A stretch of 46,474 nt of DNA, from assembly GCA_016182965.1 (NCBI GenBank), contig JACPFM010000112.1, positions 102,571 to 149,044 of the forward strand, in the 5' to 3' direction. The notes under the pieces were generated by a model that worked only from the letters and a program-made list of their open reading frames with translations, searched no databases and was not told the origin of the DNA. Below are positions 15,144 to 24,142 of the stretch, one piece after another. The translations under genes were made by a program, and so were the position numbers. Every line of letters starts with the position of its first letter. Within the stretch, counting starts at the first letter, position 1. Source of the DNA: Deltaproteobacteria bacterium (GTDB taxonomy: Bacteria > Myxococcota_A > Polyangia > Polyangiales > JADJMO01).

Positions 15144-16721
15144 GTGGTGCTGCCGTTCAGCGGCTGGTCGAGCAAGAGCAACTCGTACAGCAACGGCCTC
15201 CAGCTCATCGAGTTCACCGACACCTCGATCAAGACCGCCGGCACCGCGAAGACCAAGGGCTGGGTCGAGCGCGGGATCTTCGTGAAGGGCAAGCTGGTGT
15301 CGCTCTCGGACATCGCGCTATCGGTCGTCGACTACTCCGACCGCTACGCGCCGAAGACGATCGCCGAGCTGACCCTCGCGCGCAACGTCGTCAACGCGCA
15401 GCCGCAGGGCACCACCATCGCGCAGCTCTCGAGCGACTGGTGGGACAACGACCTGAGCAACAGCGAGCTCCGCGTCCTGCCGATCAGCGACGCCGAGGAG
15501 AAGAAGTCGCTCGACGGCGCGCTCGCCAGCGTCACCATCGAGGGCTACAACGCCCGCATCTTCCGCAACGGCGATCTCGCCTACGTCGTCAGCGACGTCC
15601 GCGAGAAGATCCCCTGCCCCACCAGCGACGGCGGCAGCAAGGGCGGCGCCGAGCCCGGCGCCCCGTCGGACGGCAGCTACGAGCCGGTCTGCTACACGAA
15701 CACGCAGAAGATCCAGGTCGTCGACCTCGCCGGCGGCAAGGCCGTGCTGAAGGGCTCGACCAAGCTGCCGGCCACCAGCTACGGCTACTGGGGCTGGGGC
15801 TGGTACGGCTGCTACTACTGGGACTGGTACAACGGCGCCGACGTGGTGCAGGTGCAGGGCGACGCCCTGGCGTTCCGTCGCTGGTACCCCGTCTACTCGT
15901 ACAGCGGCTCCGGCTACACCTACGAGGAGTCGAAGCACGCGCTGTTCGTCGTCGACCTGAAGAACCCCGACGCGCCGAAGCTCGCTTCGACGGCCGTCAC
16001 CACCGACCCGTACGGGTGGTGGGGCAACATGCGGGTCGCGGGCGACACGCTCTACGTCTCGCACTACGACTGGCTCACCAAGCCCGATCCGACGATGCCC
16101 GGCGAGTCGAAGTACTACGTGAAGTACTTCCTCGACCCCATCGACCTCAGCGATCGCTCGGCGCCGAAGCTCGGCAAGCGCATCAATGTCCCCGGCATCA
16201 TGGTCGGCGCGTCCGAGACCGATCCGTCGCTCGTCTACACCGTCGACTACCGCTGGTACGGCGACTACACGAAGGACGAGCTCTCGGTCGTGAAGATCGT
16301 CGGCGACAAGGCCTACCTGCAGGGCAACACGCTCATCGACGGCTACGTCGGTCAGGTGTTCGTCAAGGGCAACAAGGCGTACGCCAGCGCGCAGCGCTAC
16401 ACGTACGCGGGCGACACGTACACCGGCCCGCGCGTGCAGCTGCACGAGATCGACCTCACCAACCCGAAGGCGCCGATCGATCGCGCGTCCACCGAGAAGA
16501 AGGGCTGGGGTTGGCTCCTCGGCGTGGCCGGTGATCGCGCGGTGCTCACCTCCGGCTGGGGCGGCGCGGGCGTCGACATCTACAAGCTGTCGGCTGGCAC
16601 GGCGCCGGTGTTCGACCAGTTCGTTCGTACCCGCGGCTGGTGGTCGACGTCGCTCACGCGGCAGGCCAACTCGCTGTTCCTCGCGAGCGGCTACTGGGGC
16701 GTGCAGCAAATCGACCTGTAA
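15144..16721 (+). CDS. Beta-propeller lipoprotein, C-terminal half (same frame after TAA)
   Basis: This is the downstream continuation of the preceding gene in the identical frame; homologous coding clearly begins right after the TAA at 15051 (VIGTSTFGEG). GTG at 15144 is only the first usable start and has no good ribosome site. The 525 residues have no signal peptide and contain more blades: FTDTSIKTAGTAKT, VVDYSDRYAPKTIAEL, VVDLKNPDAPKLASTAV, IDLSDRSAPKLGKR and EIDLTNPKAPIDRAS, ending WGVQQIDL. A striking aromatic segment, YGYWGWGWYGCYYWDWYNG, sits near residue 220. If translated alone it would be cytoplasmic and probably unfolded, so it is best seen as the second half of a broken or misread gene. 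Confidence 0.7.
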   Translation: MVLPFSGWSSKSNSYSNGLQLIEFTDTSIKTAGTAKTKGWVERGIFVKGKLVSLSDIALSVVDYSDRYAPKTIAELTLARNVVNAQPQGTTIAQLSSDWWDNDLSNSELRVLPISDAEEKKSLDGALASVTIEGYNARIFRNGDLAYVVSDVREKIPCPTSDGGSKGGAEPGAPSDGSYEPVCYTNTQKIQVVDLAGGKAVLKGSTKLPATSYGYWGWGWYGCYYWDWYNGADVVQVQGDALAFRRWYPVYSYSGSGYTYEESKHALFVVDLKNPDAPKLASTAVTTDPYGWWGNMRVAGDTLYVSHYDWLTKPDPTMPGESKYYVKYFLDPIDLSDRSAPKLGKRINVPGIMVGASETDPSLVYTVDYRWYGDYTKDELSVVKIVGDKAYLQGNTLIDGYVGQVFVKGNKAYASAQRYTYAGDTYTGPRVQLHEIDLTNPKAPIDRASTEKKGWGWLLGVAGDRAVLTSGWGGAGVDIYKLSAGTAPVFDQFVRTRGWWSTSLTRQANSLFLASGYWGVQQIDL

Positions 16722-16731
16722 TCAACGAATC

Positions 16732-16783
16732 GTCATTCGGTCGTCGGCCGTCCCAGTGGATGGCCGACGGCCGATGACTTTTT
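16732..16783 (+). terminator. Intrinsic terminator after the beta-propeller gene
   Basis: An arm at 16732-16753 pairs with 16758-16778 over about 21 bp, with two G-U wobbles and one bulge and a CAGT loop. It is followed at once by TTTTT (16779-16783). It starts 10 bases after the stop codon and is the clearest rho-independent terminator in the window. It also separates this gene from the chemosensory operon. Confidence 0.85.
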
Positions 16784-17088
16784 GCTGTTCGCATGATTGG
16801 CAGGTCACTCCGGCGATTTCCTGGGGGCGCTCGTTTTGCCGGTCGCGCCTCCCGACGCGCAGAACTCGCGCGAAAATACCTGGATCCCGCGGTAGACCGA
16901 GGCGAATGTGCGTGCACTCCGCCTCTCCGCCTTCACGAGTCATGACGGATCGTACGTGCATGTCGCCGTCGTGCTTGCGTCGCGCAGGCGGATCATGAAC
17001 GGAGAGAGCGTCGGCTCTCCGAGGTGCGGTTCGCGAGACTCGTTCCGATCGCTCCCGGGAGGGCCGAAGAGACACGAGGAGCGAGAAC
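16784..17088 (+). promoter_or_regulatory. Leader region of the chemosensory operon, no gene seen
   Basis: About 300 bases of lower-GC sequence between the terminator and the MCP gene. No open frame has convincing codon use. It should contain the operon promoter, but I see no clear -35/-10 or sigma-54 site. A short hairpin (GGAGAG 17001-17006 with CTCTCC 17015-17020) lies about 70 bases upstream of the MCP start. The MCP ribosome site is GAGGAG just before 17089. Confidence 0.4.
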
Positions 17089-18582
17089 ATGAGCTTCATC
17101 CTTCGCGGTAGGCTCGGCCTGCTGCTCGGCGCGCTGATGGTCATCACGGCCGCGGTCGGCGTCACCGGCTGGTGGTACGTCCAGCGGCTGTCGGATCAGC
17201 TGGTCAGTCTCTACAAGGAGAACCTCGCCGCGGCCTCGCACCTCTCGAACGCCGAGCGCGGGTTGTGGGAGCTGCGCTTCGGACTGCCCAACTACGTCCT
17301 CGCCGACGTCGAGTCGCGTGCGCACATCGACTCGCAGACGCCTGGGCAGATCGCCAAGGTGCAGGACAACATGAAGGCGTTCGCCGCGCTGTCGGCTTCG
17401 CAAGAGGAGCTCGCCGTCCTCCGCGACTTCAACGACCACCTGTCGGCCTACCTCGTCGCGCGCCCGAAGTACTTCGCGCTGGTCGCCGCCGGGAAGCTCG
17501 ACGAGGCGAAGGACTACCGCGCCAAGGAGACGAACCCGCACGCCGCGCAGGCGGTGGCGAAGCTCGCGCAGCTGATCGAGGTGCAGCGGCAGATCGGGCA
17601 ACGGGTCGAGCAGCGCGCGATGAGCGACGCGGTGACCGGCTCGCGCGTGATGCTCGCCCTGGTCATCGTGGCCATGGGGCTCGGCGGCTTCCTCGCCACC
17701 TCGCTCGCGAGCCACGTCGCGTCGCGCGTCGGCTCGGCGCTGAAGGGCGTGCAGAGCTCGTCGCGCGAGCTCGAGGGCACGGCCACCCAGCAGGCGTCGA
17801 GCGCCAAGCAGCTCGCCTCGGCGACGACGGAGATCAGCGTCACCATCCGCGAGCTCCTGGCGACGTCGCGGCAGATCTCCGACGCGGCGAGGAACGTCTC
17901 CAACCTCGCCGATCAGACCGGCGACAGCGCCCGCGACGGCGACGCGATGGTCAAGCGCGCCCAGGGCGCGCTCGCGGCGATGAAGCAGCGGGTCGACGAG
18001 ATCGTCACCCACATGCTGCACCTCGGCAACAAGTCGCAGCAGATCGGCGGGATCCTCGAGATCGTCAACGAGCTCACCGAACAGACGAACATCCTCTCGA
18101 TCAACGCGACGATCGAGGCCGCGGGCGCCGGCGAGGCCGGGCAACGCTTCGCCGTCGTGGCCGACGAGATCCGGCGCCTCGCGGATCGGGTCGGCAACTC
18201 GGCGCGTGAGATCCGCACGCTCGTCGACGAGGTGCGCGCGGCCGCGAACACCACCGTCATGGCGACCGAGGACGGCTCCAAGGCCGTCGCCCTCGGCACC
18301 GATCAGTTCGGCGAGGTGCTGCGGACGTTCCAGGAGATCTCGCACCGGGTCGAGGAGACGACGACGGCGGCACGGCAGATCGAGCTGAGCACGCAGCAGC
18401 AGACGGGCGCCGTCGAGCAGGTGAACGCCGCGATGGGCGAGGTCGTGCGCTCGGCGCGCGACACCGAGTCGGGCTCGCAGCACCTCCTGAAGACGTGCGA
18501 GCAGCTCGCGCACATCTCGCGGCAGCTGGCCACGCTTGCGGCCAATCCATCCGTGGCGATGCCCACCACCGAACCGGCCTGA
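17089..18582 (+). CDS. Methyl-accepting chemotaxis protein (WspA-like position)
   Basis: A 497-residue receptor. Membrane helix 1 spans about residues 9-30, a helical periplasmic domain 31-186 (four-helix-bundle type, QLVSLYKENLAAASHLSNAE), and membrane helix 2 187-207. The cytoplasmic signalling coil follows from about 215, with the hairpin tip EQTNILSINATIEAAGAGEAG near 331-351 and GQRFAVVADEIRRLA after it. The tip is where CheA and CheW dock. No HAMP domain is visible between helix 2 and the coil, which is unusual for a membrane receptor. The C-terminus has no CheR-binding pentapeptide. It is the first gene of a seven-gene unit; the first CheW gene follows after 5 bases. In Wsp systems the equivalent receptor senses surface contact or envelope stress; here the signal is unknown. 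Confidence 0.93.
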   Translation: MSFILRGRLGLLLGALMVITAAVGVTGWWYVQRLSDQLVSLYKENLAAASHLSNAERGLWELRFGLPNYVLADVESRAHIDSQTPGQIAKVQDNMKAFAALSASQEELAVLRDFNDHLSAYLVARPKYFALVAAGKLDEAKDYRAKETNPHAAQAVAKLAQLIEVQRQIGQRVEQRAMSDAVTGSRVMLALVIVAMGLGGFLATSLASHVASRVGSALKGVQSSSRELEGTATQQASSAKQLASATTEISVTIRELLATSRQISDAARNVSNLADQTGDSARDGDAMVKRAQGALAAMKQRVDEIVTHMLHLGNKSQQIGGILEIVNELTEQTNILSINATIEAAGAGEAGQRFAVVADEIRRLADRVGNSAREIRTLVDEVRAAANTTVMATEDGSKAVALGTDQFGEVLRTFQEISHRVEETTTAARQIELSTQQQTGAVEQVNAAMGEVVRSARDTESGSQHLLKTCEQLAHISRQLATLAANPSVAMPTTEPA

Positions 18583-18587
18583 TCCCG

Positions 18588-19034
18588 ATGGCGCAGCCCG
18601 CCGGAGCGAAGCGACCGGTGCTGCTGGTGCGAGCCGGCGGCCTCCGCGTCGCGCTGCGGGCGACGGACGTCATCGAGACGTTCCGACCGCTGCCCGTGGA
18701 GCCGATCGCCGGCGCGCCGGCGTTCGTGCGCGGGCTGGTCGTCGTGCGCGGCGCGGCCGCCCCGCTCGTCGCGCTCGGGACGTTGCTCGGCGGGCGCGGC
18801 GGCGAGGGCGCACGGTTCGTCGCGATCCGCGCCGGCGAGCTTCGCGCGGTGCTCGAGGTCGACGAGGTGATCGGCGTGCGCCACCTCGACGACGAAGGCC
18901 TCGCGGGGGCGCCGCCGCTCCTCGGCGCGGCGGTCTCCGCGTTCGTCGACACGCTCGGCACGCACGACGGTCAGCTCCTCGCGGTGCTCGCCGCCGCGCG
19001 GGTGATCTCCGACGCGCACGAGGCGGTCGCATGA
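18588..19034 (+). CDS. cheW: CheW-like coupling protein 1 (WspB position)
   Basis: A 148-residue protein with the CheW SH3-like fold pattern: a first strand RPVLLVRAGGLRVALRATDVIETFRPLPVEPI, the turn GAPAFVRGLVVVRGAAAPLVAL (CheW consensus: GxPxxxxGxxxxRGxxxPxxDL), and ARFVAIRAGELRAVLEVDEVIGV. CheW proteins bridge receptor tips and CheA. The usual Asp in PVIDL is replaced (PLVAL), so it is divergent. ATG 18588 follows the receptor stop by 5 bases, and its TGA overlaps the cheR start (ATGA). Confidence 0.88.
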   Translation: MAQPAGAKRPVLLVRAGGLRVALRATDVIETFRPLPVEPIAGAPAFVRGLVVVRGAAAPLVALGTLLGGRGGEGARFVAIRAGELRAVLEVDEVIGVRHLDDEGLAGAPPLLGAAVSAFVDTLGTHDGQLLAVLAAARVISDAHEAVA

Positions 19035-20494
19035 CCGCGGCCTGCGATCTCACCACGCTGCGCGAGCTCGCGGCGATCATCGAGGACCACCTCGGGTTCG
19101 ACGCGTCGCGCCTGCGCGAAGACGAGCTCGCGACGCTGCTCTGCGAGTGCCTGCGCGACTCGGGGTGCGCCGATCTCCGCGCCTTCCGCGCGCGGCTCGA
19201 CGGAGGATCGCGCGCCGATCTGCAGCGGCTCGCCGCGCGGCTGGTGGTCACCGAGACCTCGTTCTTCCGGGAGCCGCGCCACTTCGAGGTGCTCACGCGC
19301 GTGGCGCTCCGCGAGCGGCTGCGCCTCCGCGGCAAGGTCCGCATCCTCTCGGTCGGTTGCGCGTCCGGCGAGGAGGCGTACTCGATCGCCATCGCGGTGC
19401 GCGAGGCGCTCGGCGACGAGGCGACCCGGGTCTCGATCCTCGCCATCGACGTCAACGCCGAGGGGCTCGCGCGCGCGCGTCGCGCGCGGTACTCGCGGTG
19501 GGCGCTGCGCGCGACGCCCGCCGAGCTACTCGAGCGCCATTTCCTCCGGGTCGGGACCGAGCACCAGCCGCGCGACGAGATCCGCGCCGCCGTCACCTTC
19601 GAGCAGCGCAACGTCTTCGCCGACGATCCGGAGCTGTGGTCCTCCGGCGCGTTCGACGTCGTGTTCTGCCGGAACGTGCTCATCTACTTCTCGCGCGAGC
19701 GCCAGGCGATGGCCGCGTCGCGCTTCGAGGGGGCGCTGGCCGACGGCGGCTACCTCTTCCTCGGCCACGCCGAGACGCTCCAGGGCATCGGCACGTCGCT
19801 CCGCACGGTCTGCGCGGACGGCACGTTCCACTACCGCAAGCCTCCGCGCGGCGACGTCCCGCCGAAGGGCACGCGCGAGCGGCCGTCCGGGGCGCGCCGG
19901 CGCGCCGAGCGCGCAGTGCCCGCCGTGGACACGCTGCAAACCGAGGACGACCGGAGCGGGGTCGACGGCCGCGCGCGCGCCGACGCTCGCGCGTGCGATC
20001 TCGCGCTGCCCCGTGCGATGGCCCTCTTCCGCGAGGAGCGCTTCGAGCGGGCGCGGGCGCTGCTCGCCGAGCGGCCGCTCTGCGACGTCCACGACGCGAA
20101 CGTCGAGCTGCTACGCGCGGCGGTCCTCGCGAACCTCGGGAGCTTCGACGAGGCGCGCGCGTCGTGCCGGCAGGTGCTCGCGCGCGATCCGGCGAGCGCG
20201 CGCGCCCTCTGCCTCCTCGGGCTGTGCGCCGAGCACGACGGACACCTCGACGACGCCGCGCGGCTCCACGCGCGCGCCACGCAGCTCGACGAGTCGGTGG
20301 CCATCGCGCACCTGCGGCTCGGACAGCTCTCGAGGAGGCGCGGCGATCGCGCGGGCGCACGCCTCGAGCTGCAGCGCGCGCTCGAGCTGTTCGCGCGCGC
20401 CTCGTCGCCCGATCTGCTGTGGGGTGGCTTCTCGCGCGACACCCTCGTCGCCATCTGCCGCGCGGAGCTGTCCGCGTTCGAGGGCGGCTCGTGA
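19031..20494 (+). CDS. cheR: CheR methyltransferase with C-terminal TPR repeats (WspC-like)
   Basis: A 487-residue protein. Residues 1-70 are the helical CheR N-terminal domain; 75-280 are the SAM-dependent methyltransferase domain. Visible motifs are VTETSFFREPRHF, the SAM-binding ILSVGCASGEEAYSIA (the usual GCSTGEE) and FDVVFCRNVLIYFSRE. It should methylate receptor glutamates. After a charged linker (285-330), residues 335-480 form TPR-like helix pairs (AMALFREERFERARALLAE; LGLCAEHDGHLDDAARLHARA; RLGQLSRRRGDRAGARLEL). CheR-TPR fusions are known in WspC and in FrzF of Myxococcus. It overlaps the genes on both sides by 4 bases. Confidence 0.94.
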   Translation: MTAACDLTTLRELAAIIEDHLGFDASRLREDELATLLCECLRDSGCADLRAFRARLDGGSRADLQRLAARLVVTETSFFREPRHFEVLTRVALRERLRLRGKVRILSVGCASGEEAYSIAIAVREALGDEATRVSILAIDVNAEGLARARRARYSRWALRATPAELLERHFLRVGTEHQPRDEIRAAVTFEQRNVFADDPELWSSGAFDVVFCRNVLIYFSRERQAMAASRFEGALADGGYLFLGHAETLQGIGTSLRTVCADGTFHYRKPPRGDVPPKGTRERPSGARRRAERAVPAVDTLQTEDDRSGVDGRARADARACDLALPRAMALFREERFERARALLAERPLCDVHDANVELLRAAVLANLGSFDEARASCRQVLARDPASARALCLLGLCAEHDGHLDDAARLHARATQLDESVAIAHLRLGQLSRRRGDRAGARLELQRALELFARASSPDLLWGGFSRDTLVAICRAELSAFEGGS

Positions 20495-21015
20495 CCACGG
20501 ATGGCGATCGGCTGGCCGCGCTCCGGCGCGAGTTCGACGAGAGCTTCGCCCGCGCGGCCGCGGCCGCGGCCGGCGACTCCGAGCGGCTGGTCGCGGTCCG
20601 CCTCGGCGGCGATCGCTTCGCGCTGCGCGTCGCGGAGATCGCCTCGGTGCACCCGATCACGGCGATCACCCGGCTCCCCGGGGCGCCGCGCGGTCAGCTC
20701 GGGATCGTGAACGTCCGCGGTCAGCTGGCCGCCGTGTACGACGCCGCCACCCTGCTCGGATACACGAGCGCTGGAGAGCCGCACCGCTGGTGCGCGCTGT
20801 GCGCGGAGGACCGGGGCATGGGCCTCGCGATCGGCGCGGTCGAGGGCTACCTCCGCGTGGAGCGCGCGAGCCTCCGCGCGATCGCCGCCGAGGACGAGAC
20901 CAACCGGCTGCTGACCCACGCGTTCGAGCACGAAGGGCGCGTCTACCGCGTGCTCGACGTCTCCGCCTTCCGAGCGGCGGTCGCCGAGCTCGTCGGCGCA
21001 CGAGGTCCGCGATGA
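20491..21015 (+). CDS. cheW: CheW-like coupling protein 2 (WspD position)
   Basis: A 174-residue protein starting at GTG 20491, which overlaps the cheR stop (GTGA). An N-terminal helix of about 35 residues (LAALRREFDESFARAAAAAAG) precedes the CheW fold: ERLVAVRLGGDRFALRVAEIASVHPI, LPGAPRGQLGIVNVRGQLAAVYDAATLLG and GLAIGAVEGYLRVE. It is closer to consensus than the first CheW of this operon. An N-terminal extension ahead of CheW is also typical of WspD. Its end overlaps the cheA start. Confidence 0.9.
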   Translation: MTTDGDRLAALRREFDESFARAAAAAAGDSERLVAVRLGGDRFALRVAEIASVHPITAITRLPGAPRGQLGIVNVRGQLAAVYDAATLLGYTSAGEPHRWCALCAEDRGMGLAIGAVEGYLRVERASLRAIAAEDETNRLLTHAFEHEGRVYRVLDVSAFRAAVAELVGARGPR

Positions 21016-23075
21016 GCGACAAGGACCTGCAGAGCTACTTCCGCGCGGAGGCCCGTGAGATCTCCGACGGTCTGTCGCGCGCGCTGCTCGCCCTGGCGCG
21101 CGGCGAGCCGAGCGACGGCGCGGTGCGCGAGCTGTTCCGGCTGGCGCACACGCTGAAGGGGGCCGCGCGCATCGCCAGCCGACCGATGATCGGCGATCTC
21201 GCCGAGACGATGGAGGACGTGCTCGCCGTCCATCGTGAGGCCGAGACCGAGCTCTCCGCGCAGGAGATCGACGAGTTCCTGCGGCTGGTCGACGTCATCG
21301 ACGGCGAGCTCCGCGCGCTCGAGCCGGCGAAGGAGCACGCGAAGGCCGCGACGACCGGTGAGGCGCTCGAGTCGGTGCGCATCGATCTGCAGGAGCTCGA
21401 CCGGCTGACGGAGGCGGTGTTCGAGGCGCGGGTGCAGGCTGCGTCGCTCCGATCGAGCGCCGGCGGCATCGGCGCGCTGGTCGACGACGCGCAGCGCACC
21501 ATCCGCGACCTCGCCGGCGACGCCGAGCGGAGGAGCGGCGCCGCGCTCCGCTCCGTCGAGCGCGCGCGCGCCGCGGTCGACGAGCTCCGCAAGGCGCTCG
21601 CCGTGACCGAGTCGCAGCTCACCGCGCGCGCCGACGCGCTGTGGCGGGAGCTCGAGCGCGTGCGGAGCCAGACCGATCGGCTGCGGATGGTCCCCGCCGA
21701 GTCGATCTTCGACGCGCTGGAGCGCGCGGCGCACGAGGCCGCGCACGCCACCGGCCACGCGATCGCGCTGACGACCGCCGGCGGCCGGGTGCGCGTCGAT
21801 CGCCACGTGCTGCCGACCGTGCGCGACGCGCTGATCCACGCCGTGCGCAACGCCGTCGATCACGGCATCGAGCCGCCCGACGTCCGCGTCGCCGCCGGCA
21901 AGCCGCGCAACGGGCGGATCACCATCCGGGTCGCGCGCACCGGCAATCGCGTGACCTTCTCCTGCATCGACGACGGGCGTGGCCTCGACGTCGATGCCGT
22001 GCGACGCGCCGCCGTCGATCGGGGGCTCGTCCCCGATCCCGACGGCTTCGGCGTGGAGGACGCCGCGCGCGTGGTCTTCGCACCCGGCTTCACCACCGCG
22101 CCGCAGGTGACGCCGCTCTCGGGGCGCGGGGTCGGCCTCGACGTGGTGCGGGCCGCAGCCGAGCGCTTCGACGGCGAAGCGCGGCTCTCGAGCGAGCCCG
22201 GGCGCGGCACCGAGGTCTCCCTCCTGGTGCCCGTCACGCTGGCGTCGGTGCCGGCGCTGACCGTGCGGCACGCGGGCCCCGGCCTGGAGCACGCGCACGT
22301 CCTCGTGCCGCTCGACATCGTCGCCGGCACCGTGGGCGTCCGGCACGACGCGATCGTCCGATCGCCGAACGGCGATCTGGTCCGGTACGGCGACGAGATG
22401 CTCACGTTCGTGCCGCTCTCCCGCGTGCTCGGCGCGGTGCCCTCGCCGCGCGCTCCCGAAGATCGCTGGTCGGTGGTGATCCTGCGTGCGCACGGGCAGA
22501 GCGTCGCGCTGGGCGCCGACGGGCTCGGCGCGATCCTCGAGGTCGTCGTGCGCGCGCTGCCGGCCGCCGCCGGAAGGCCGCCGTTCGTGCTCGGCGCCTC
22601 GCTCGACATCGAGGGCGTGCCGCGGCTGATCCTCGACGCCCGGGCGATCGTCTCCGCCGCCCGCTCGCTGGTCGGGGCGACGAGCGGCGCCGCGCCGGCC
22701 GCCACGCGACGCGCGCCCATCCTCGTGGTCGACGACTCGCTGACCACGCGCATGCTCGAACAGAGCATCCTCGGATCGGCCGGCTACGAGGTCGATCTCG
22801 CGTGCTCGGCGGAGGAGGCGCTCGAGAAGGCCGCGGCGCGCCGCTACGGGCTGTTCATCGTCGACGTCGAGATGCCCGGCATGAACGGCTTCGATTTCAC
22901 CGCGACGACGCGGCGCGACGCCCGCCTGCGCGAGGTCCCGGTCATCCTCGTGACGTCGCTCGCGTCGGACGCCGAGCGCCGCCGCGGCGCGCAGTGCGGC
23001 GCGGCCGCCTACATCGTGAAGGGCGAGTTCGATCAGCGCGTGTTCCTCCGGCGCGTCGAGGAGCTGCTGGGGTAG
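21012..23075 (+). CDS. cheA: Hybrid CheA histidine kinase-response regulator (WspE/FrzE-like)
   Basis: A 687-residue protein. An HPt domain with phosphorylatable His46 (LFRLAHTLKGAAR) is at 1-105. A coiled dimerisation region occupies about 120-225 and contains a long helix (VDELRKALAVTESQLTAR). The ATPase domain at about 225-400 has N-box HAVRNAVDHGIE, DDGRGLD and GRGVGLDVV. A CheW-like P5 domain (405-540) and a C-terminal receiver (570-687) with acceptor Asp618 in FIVDVEMPGMNG complete it. No CheY-binding P2 domain is seen. CheA-receiver fusions are typical of WspE and FrzE, where the attached receiver modulates phosphoflow to the separate output protein. It starts within the second CheW gene (ATGA) and ends 2 bases before the cheB ATG. 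Confidence 0.95.
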   Translation: MSDKDLQSYFRAEAREISDGLSRALLALARGEPSDGAVRELFRLAHTLKGAARIASRPMIGDLAETMEDVLAVHREAETELSAQEIDEFLRLVDVIDGELRALEPAKEHAKAATTGEALESVRIDLQELDRLTEAVFEARVQAASLRSSAGGIGALVDDAQRTIRDLAGDAERRSGAALRSVERARAAVDELRKALAVTESQLTARADALWRELERVRSQTDRLRMVPAESIFDALERAAHEAAHATGHAIALTTAGGRVRVDRHVLPTVRDALIHAVRNAVDHGIEPPDVRVAAGKPRNGRITIRVARTGNRVTFSCIDDGRGLDVDAVRRAAVDRGLVPDPDGFGVEDAARVVFAPGFTTAPQVTPLSGRGVGLDVVRAAAERFDGEARLSSEPGRGTEVSLLVPVTLASVPALTVRHAGPGLEHAHVLVPLDIVAGTVGVRHDAIVRSPNGDLVRYGDEMLTFVPLSRVLGAVPSPRAPEDRWSVVILRAHGQSVALGADGLGAILEVVVRALPAAAGRPPFVLGASLDIEGVPRLILDARAIVSAARSLVGATSGAAPAATRRAPILVVDDSLTTRMLEQSILGSAGYEVDLACSAEEALEKAAARRYGLFIVDVEMPGMNGFDFTATTRRDARLREVPVILVTSLASDAERRRGAQCGAAAYIVKGEFDQRVFLRRVEELLG

Positions 23076-23077
23076 CC

Positions 23078-24142
23078 ATGCAGAAGATCAGGGTCCTCGT
23101 CGTCGACGACTCGGCCACCGTGCGCAAGCGGCTGGTCGACGCGCTCGGCGCCGACCCCGCCTTCGAGGTGGTCGCCGAGGCGGCGGACGGCGAGGTCGGC
23201 TGGGAGCTGTGCTCGCTGCTGCACCCCGACGTCGTCACGTTGGACATGATGATGCCGCGGGTCGACGGGCTGGAGGCGACCAAGCGGATCATGGCGACGT
23301 GCCCGACGCCGATCGTCATCGTCTCGTCGCGATCGCAGAGCGAGATGCGCGGCGCGCTCGACGCGCTGTCGGCGGGCGCGGTCGACGCGCTGGACAAGCC
23401 GTCGAGCGACGACCGCGCATGGGACTCTCGACTGCGCGCGGTGGTGCGGCTCATCGCCGGCCTCAAGGTCATCCGCCGTCCGCGCGCGCTGCAGGATCTC
23501 GGACCGGCGCCGCGCGATCGACGCGAGGTCGAGGCGCGCGACGTGGTCGCGATCGGCGCGTCCACCGGCGGACCGGCGGCCATCGCCGAAATCCTCCACG
23601 CGCTGCCGGCCTCTCTGAACGCGACGGTGCTCGTGGTCGTCCACATCGGCCCGCAGTTCGCGCCGCTGCTCGCCGAATGGCTCGGGCATCAGACGAGCAT
23701 CCCGGTGCGCGTCGCTCGCGACGGCGAACGCCTCTCGACCTCGCCCGCGCGGGCGGAGATCCTCCTCGCGCCCGCCGAGGCGCACCTCACGGTGCGCGAC
23801 GGCGCCCTCGCGCACGACTTCGGCCCCGAGCAGCATCGGTGCCGTCCCTCGGTCGATGTCCTCTTCCACTCGGTCGCCGAGGCCCTCGGCCCGCGCGCCA
23901 TCGGCTGCCTGCTGACGGGCATGGGCCGCGACGGCGCGCAGGGCCTGAGCGCCATCCGAGCGGCGGGCGGCGCGACCATCGTGCAGGACGAGGCCACCTC
24001 GGTGGTCTTCGGCATGCCGCGCGCCGCCATCGAGCTCGGCGCCGCCGATGACGTCCTCCCGCTTCTGGCGATCGCCCCGCACATCGCCTGTCTCGCGACG
24101 CGTGCGAGCCACGCGGTCACGAGAGATAGGAGAGGTCCATGA
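23078..24142 (+). CDS. cheB: CheB methylesterase/response regulator (WspF-like)
   Basis: A 354-residue protein. The receiver at 1-120 has acceptor Asp56 (VVTLDMMMPRVDG). After a linker, the CheB catalytic domain at about 155-345 shows the Ser-His-Asp triad as Ser162 (IGASTGGPAAI), His189 (VVVHIGPQF) and Asp285 (GMGRDGAQG). It should demethylate or deamidate the receptor and close the adaptation loop. Length and architecture are standard. It overlaps the next gene by 4 bases (ATGA), with TAGGAGAGG serving as the ribosome site of the downstream gene. Confidence 0.95.
   Translation: MQKIRVLVVDDSATVRKRLVDALGADPAFEVVAEAADGEVGWELCSLLHPDVVTLDMMMPRVDGLEATKRIMATCPTPIVIVSSRSQSEMRGALDALSAGAVDALDKPSSDDRAWDSRLRAVVRLIAGLKVIRRPRALQDLGPAPRDRREVEARDVVAIGASTGGPAAIAEILHALPASLNATVLVVVHIGPQFAPLLAEWLGHQTSIPVRVARDGERLSTSPARAEILLAPAEAHLTVRDGALAHDFGPEQHRCRPSVDVLFHSVAEALGPRAIGCLLTGMGRDGAQGLSAIRAAGGATIVQDEATSVVFGMPRAAIELGAADDVLPLLAIAPHIACLATRASHAVTRDRRGP

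Noticed and set aside
16784..17088. Riboswitch (for example c-di-GMP type) ahead of the chemosensory operon
   Set aside because: No conserved riboswitch core was recognisable; only one short hairpin is present.
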